From the NCBI GenBank assembly GCA_017431585.1, contig JAFRKU010000037.1, forward strand, positions 1-5,495: a stretch of DNA of 5,495 nucleotides, written 5' to 3'. A program made the translations under genes and the position numbers. Positions 5,430-5,495 of this stretch are shown here, one piece after another. Source of the stretch: a bacterium. GTDB taxonomy: Bacteria; Patescibacteriota; Microgenomatia; UBA1400; PJMF01. Below the pieces are notes generated by a model. That model did not search any database. It saw only the letters and a list, made by a program, of their open reading frames with translations, and was not told where the DNA came from. Positions within the stretch are counted from its first letter, which is position 1, and every line of letters starts with the position of its first letter.

Positions 5430-5495
5430 CGACCATGTAGAAGGATTCCGTCGCCGCCTGGGTCGGGGCGACGGCGCGGAGGGTGGCGTCGAAAC
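5398..5495 (-). CDS. 3' end of a - strand gene entering from the right edge (partial)
   Basis: Read on the - strand from 5493, the frame gives 31 residues starting FDATLRAVAPTQ and ending in VSGAVLVSR, with a TGA at 5400-5398. Its composition (balanced Ala/Val/Thr, normal codon use) is that of real coding sequence, while the alternative frame over the same bases is Pro/Arg-rich. It overlaps the start of the small - strand gene by about 14 to 32 bases, depending on which start is used there. It is either the end of a separate upstream gene in the same operon or the first part of one protein whose frame has been broken. The product is not recognisable from this length. Confidence 0.45.
   Translation of the reverse strand, partial: FDATLRAVAPTQAATESFYMVDVSGAVLVSR

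Noticed and set aside
1..5495. CRISPR arrays, tRNA or rRNA genes, insertion sequences, attachment sites
   Set aside because: No regularly spaced repeats, cloverleaf, ribosomal signature, transposase motif or terminal inverted repeats were seen on either strand.

Overview
The window looks like bacterial chromosome with a GC content somewhat above 50% and the standard genetic code (TGA acts as stop in three of the genes). About four fifths of it is a tightly packed surface-polysaccharide gene cluster on the + strand. The lineage cannot be fixed from this sequence. The extended -10 boxes (TGGTATAAT, TGATATAAT), the mix of an O-antigen ligase-like protein, a GT-C membrane glycosyltransferase and two soluble glycosyltransferases, and the Pro/Thr-rich linker would fit an uncultured group such as Patescibacteria (CPR) or Chloroflexota. 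That is a low-confidence inference.

Layout. Bases 1-654 are the 3' part of an O-antigen ligase/polymerase (Wzy_C-type) membrane protein that begins before the window. It carries an unusual Pro/Thr/Ala-rich segment whose DNA is extremely C-rich. Three bases later comes a 539-residue multi-pass GT-C/PMT-like glycosyltransferase (658-2277). This overlaps by ATGA a GT4-family GT-B glycosyltransferase (2274-3476), which overlaps by ATGA a GT2-family glycosyltransferase (3473-4342). This spacing implies one co-transcribed, translationally coupled operon. The soluble GT4 and GT2 enzymes would add sugars to a lipid-linked glycan on the cytoplasmic face. The GT-C enzyme would add sugar from a lipid carrier on the outer face. 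The ligase/polymerase-type protein would polymerise the glycan or transfer it to its final acceptor. No initiating transferase, flippase or sugar-nucleotide synthesis gene lies in the window. An apparently good promoter sits at the end of the GT-C gene, so the two soluble transferases may also be transcribed separately.

Bases 4343-4527 are a 185-base AT-rich intergenic region. It holds two candidate sigma70-type promoters, two copies of an AGTGTCGCA-containing imperfect repeat placed at those promoters, a short palindrome and a leader hairpin. It drives a TTG-started six-helix membrane protein of unknown function (4528-5073), which ends in a textbook intrinsic terminator (5080-5123).

Beyond the terminator, on the - strand, lies a small unrecognised gene (5130-5429). 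It converges on the membrane-protein gene. A second, partial - strand reading frame (5398-5495) overlaps its start, so these are either two overlapping genes or one gene broken by a frameshift.

I do not see a clearly new biological system. The parts most worth a second look are the structured regulatory region at 4339-4500, the internal extended -10 promoter, the overlapping frames at the right end, and the change of strand composition between the polysaccharide operon and the genes after it.
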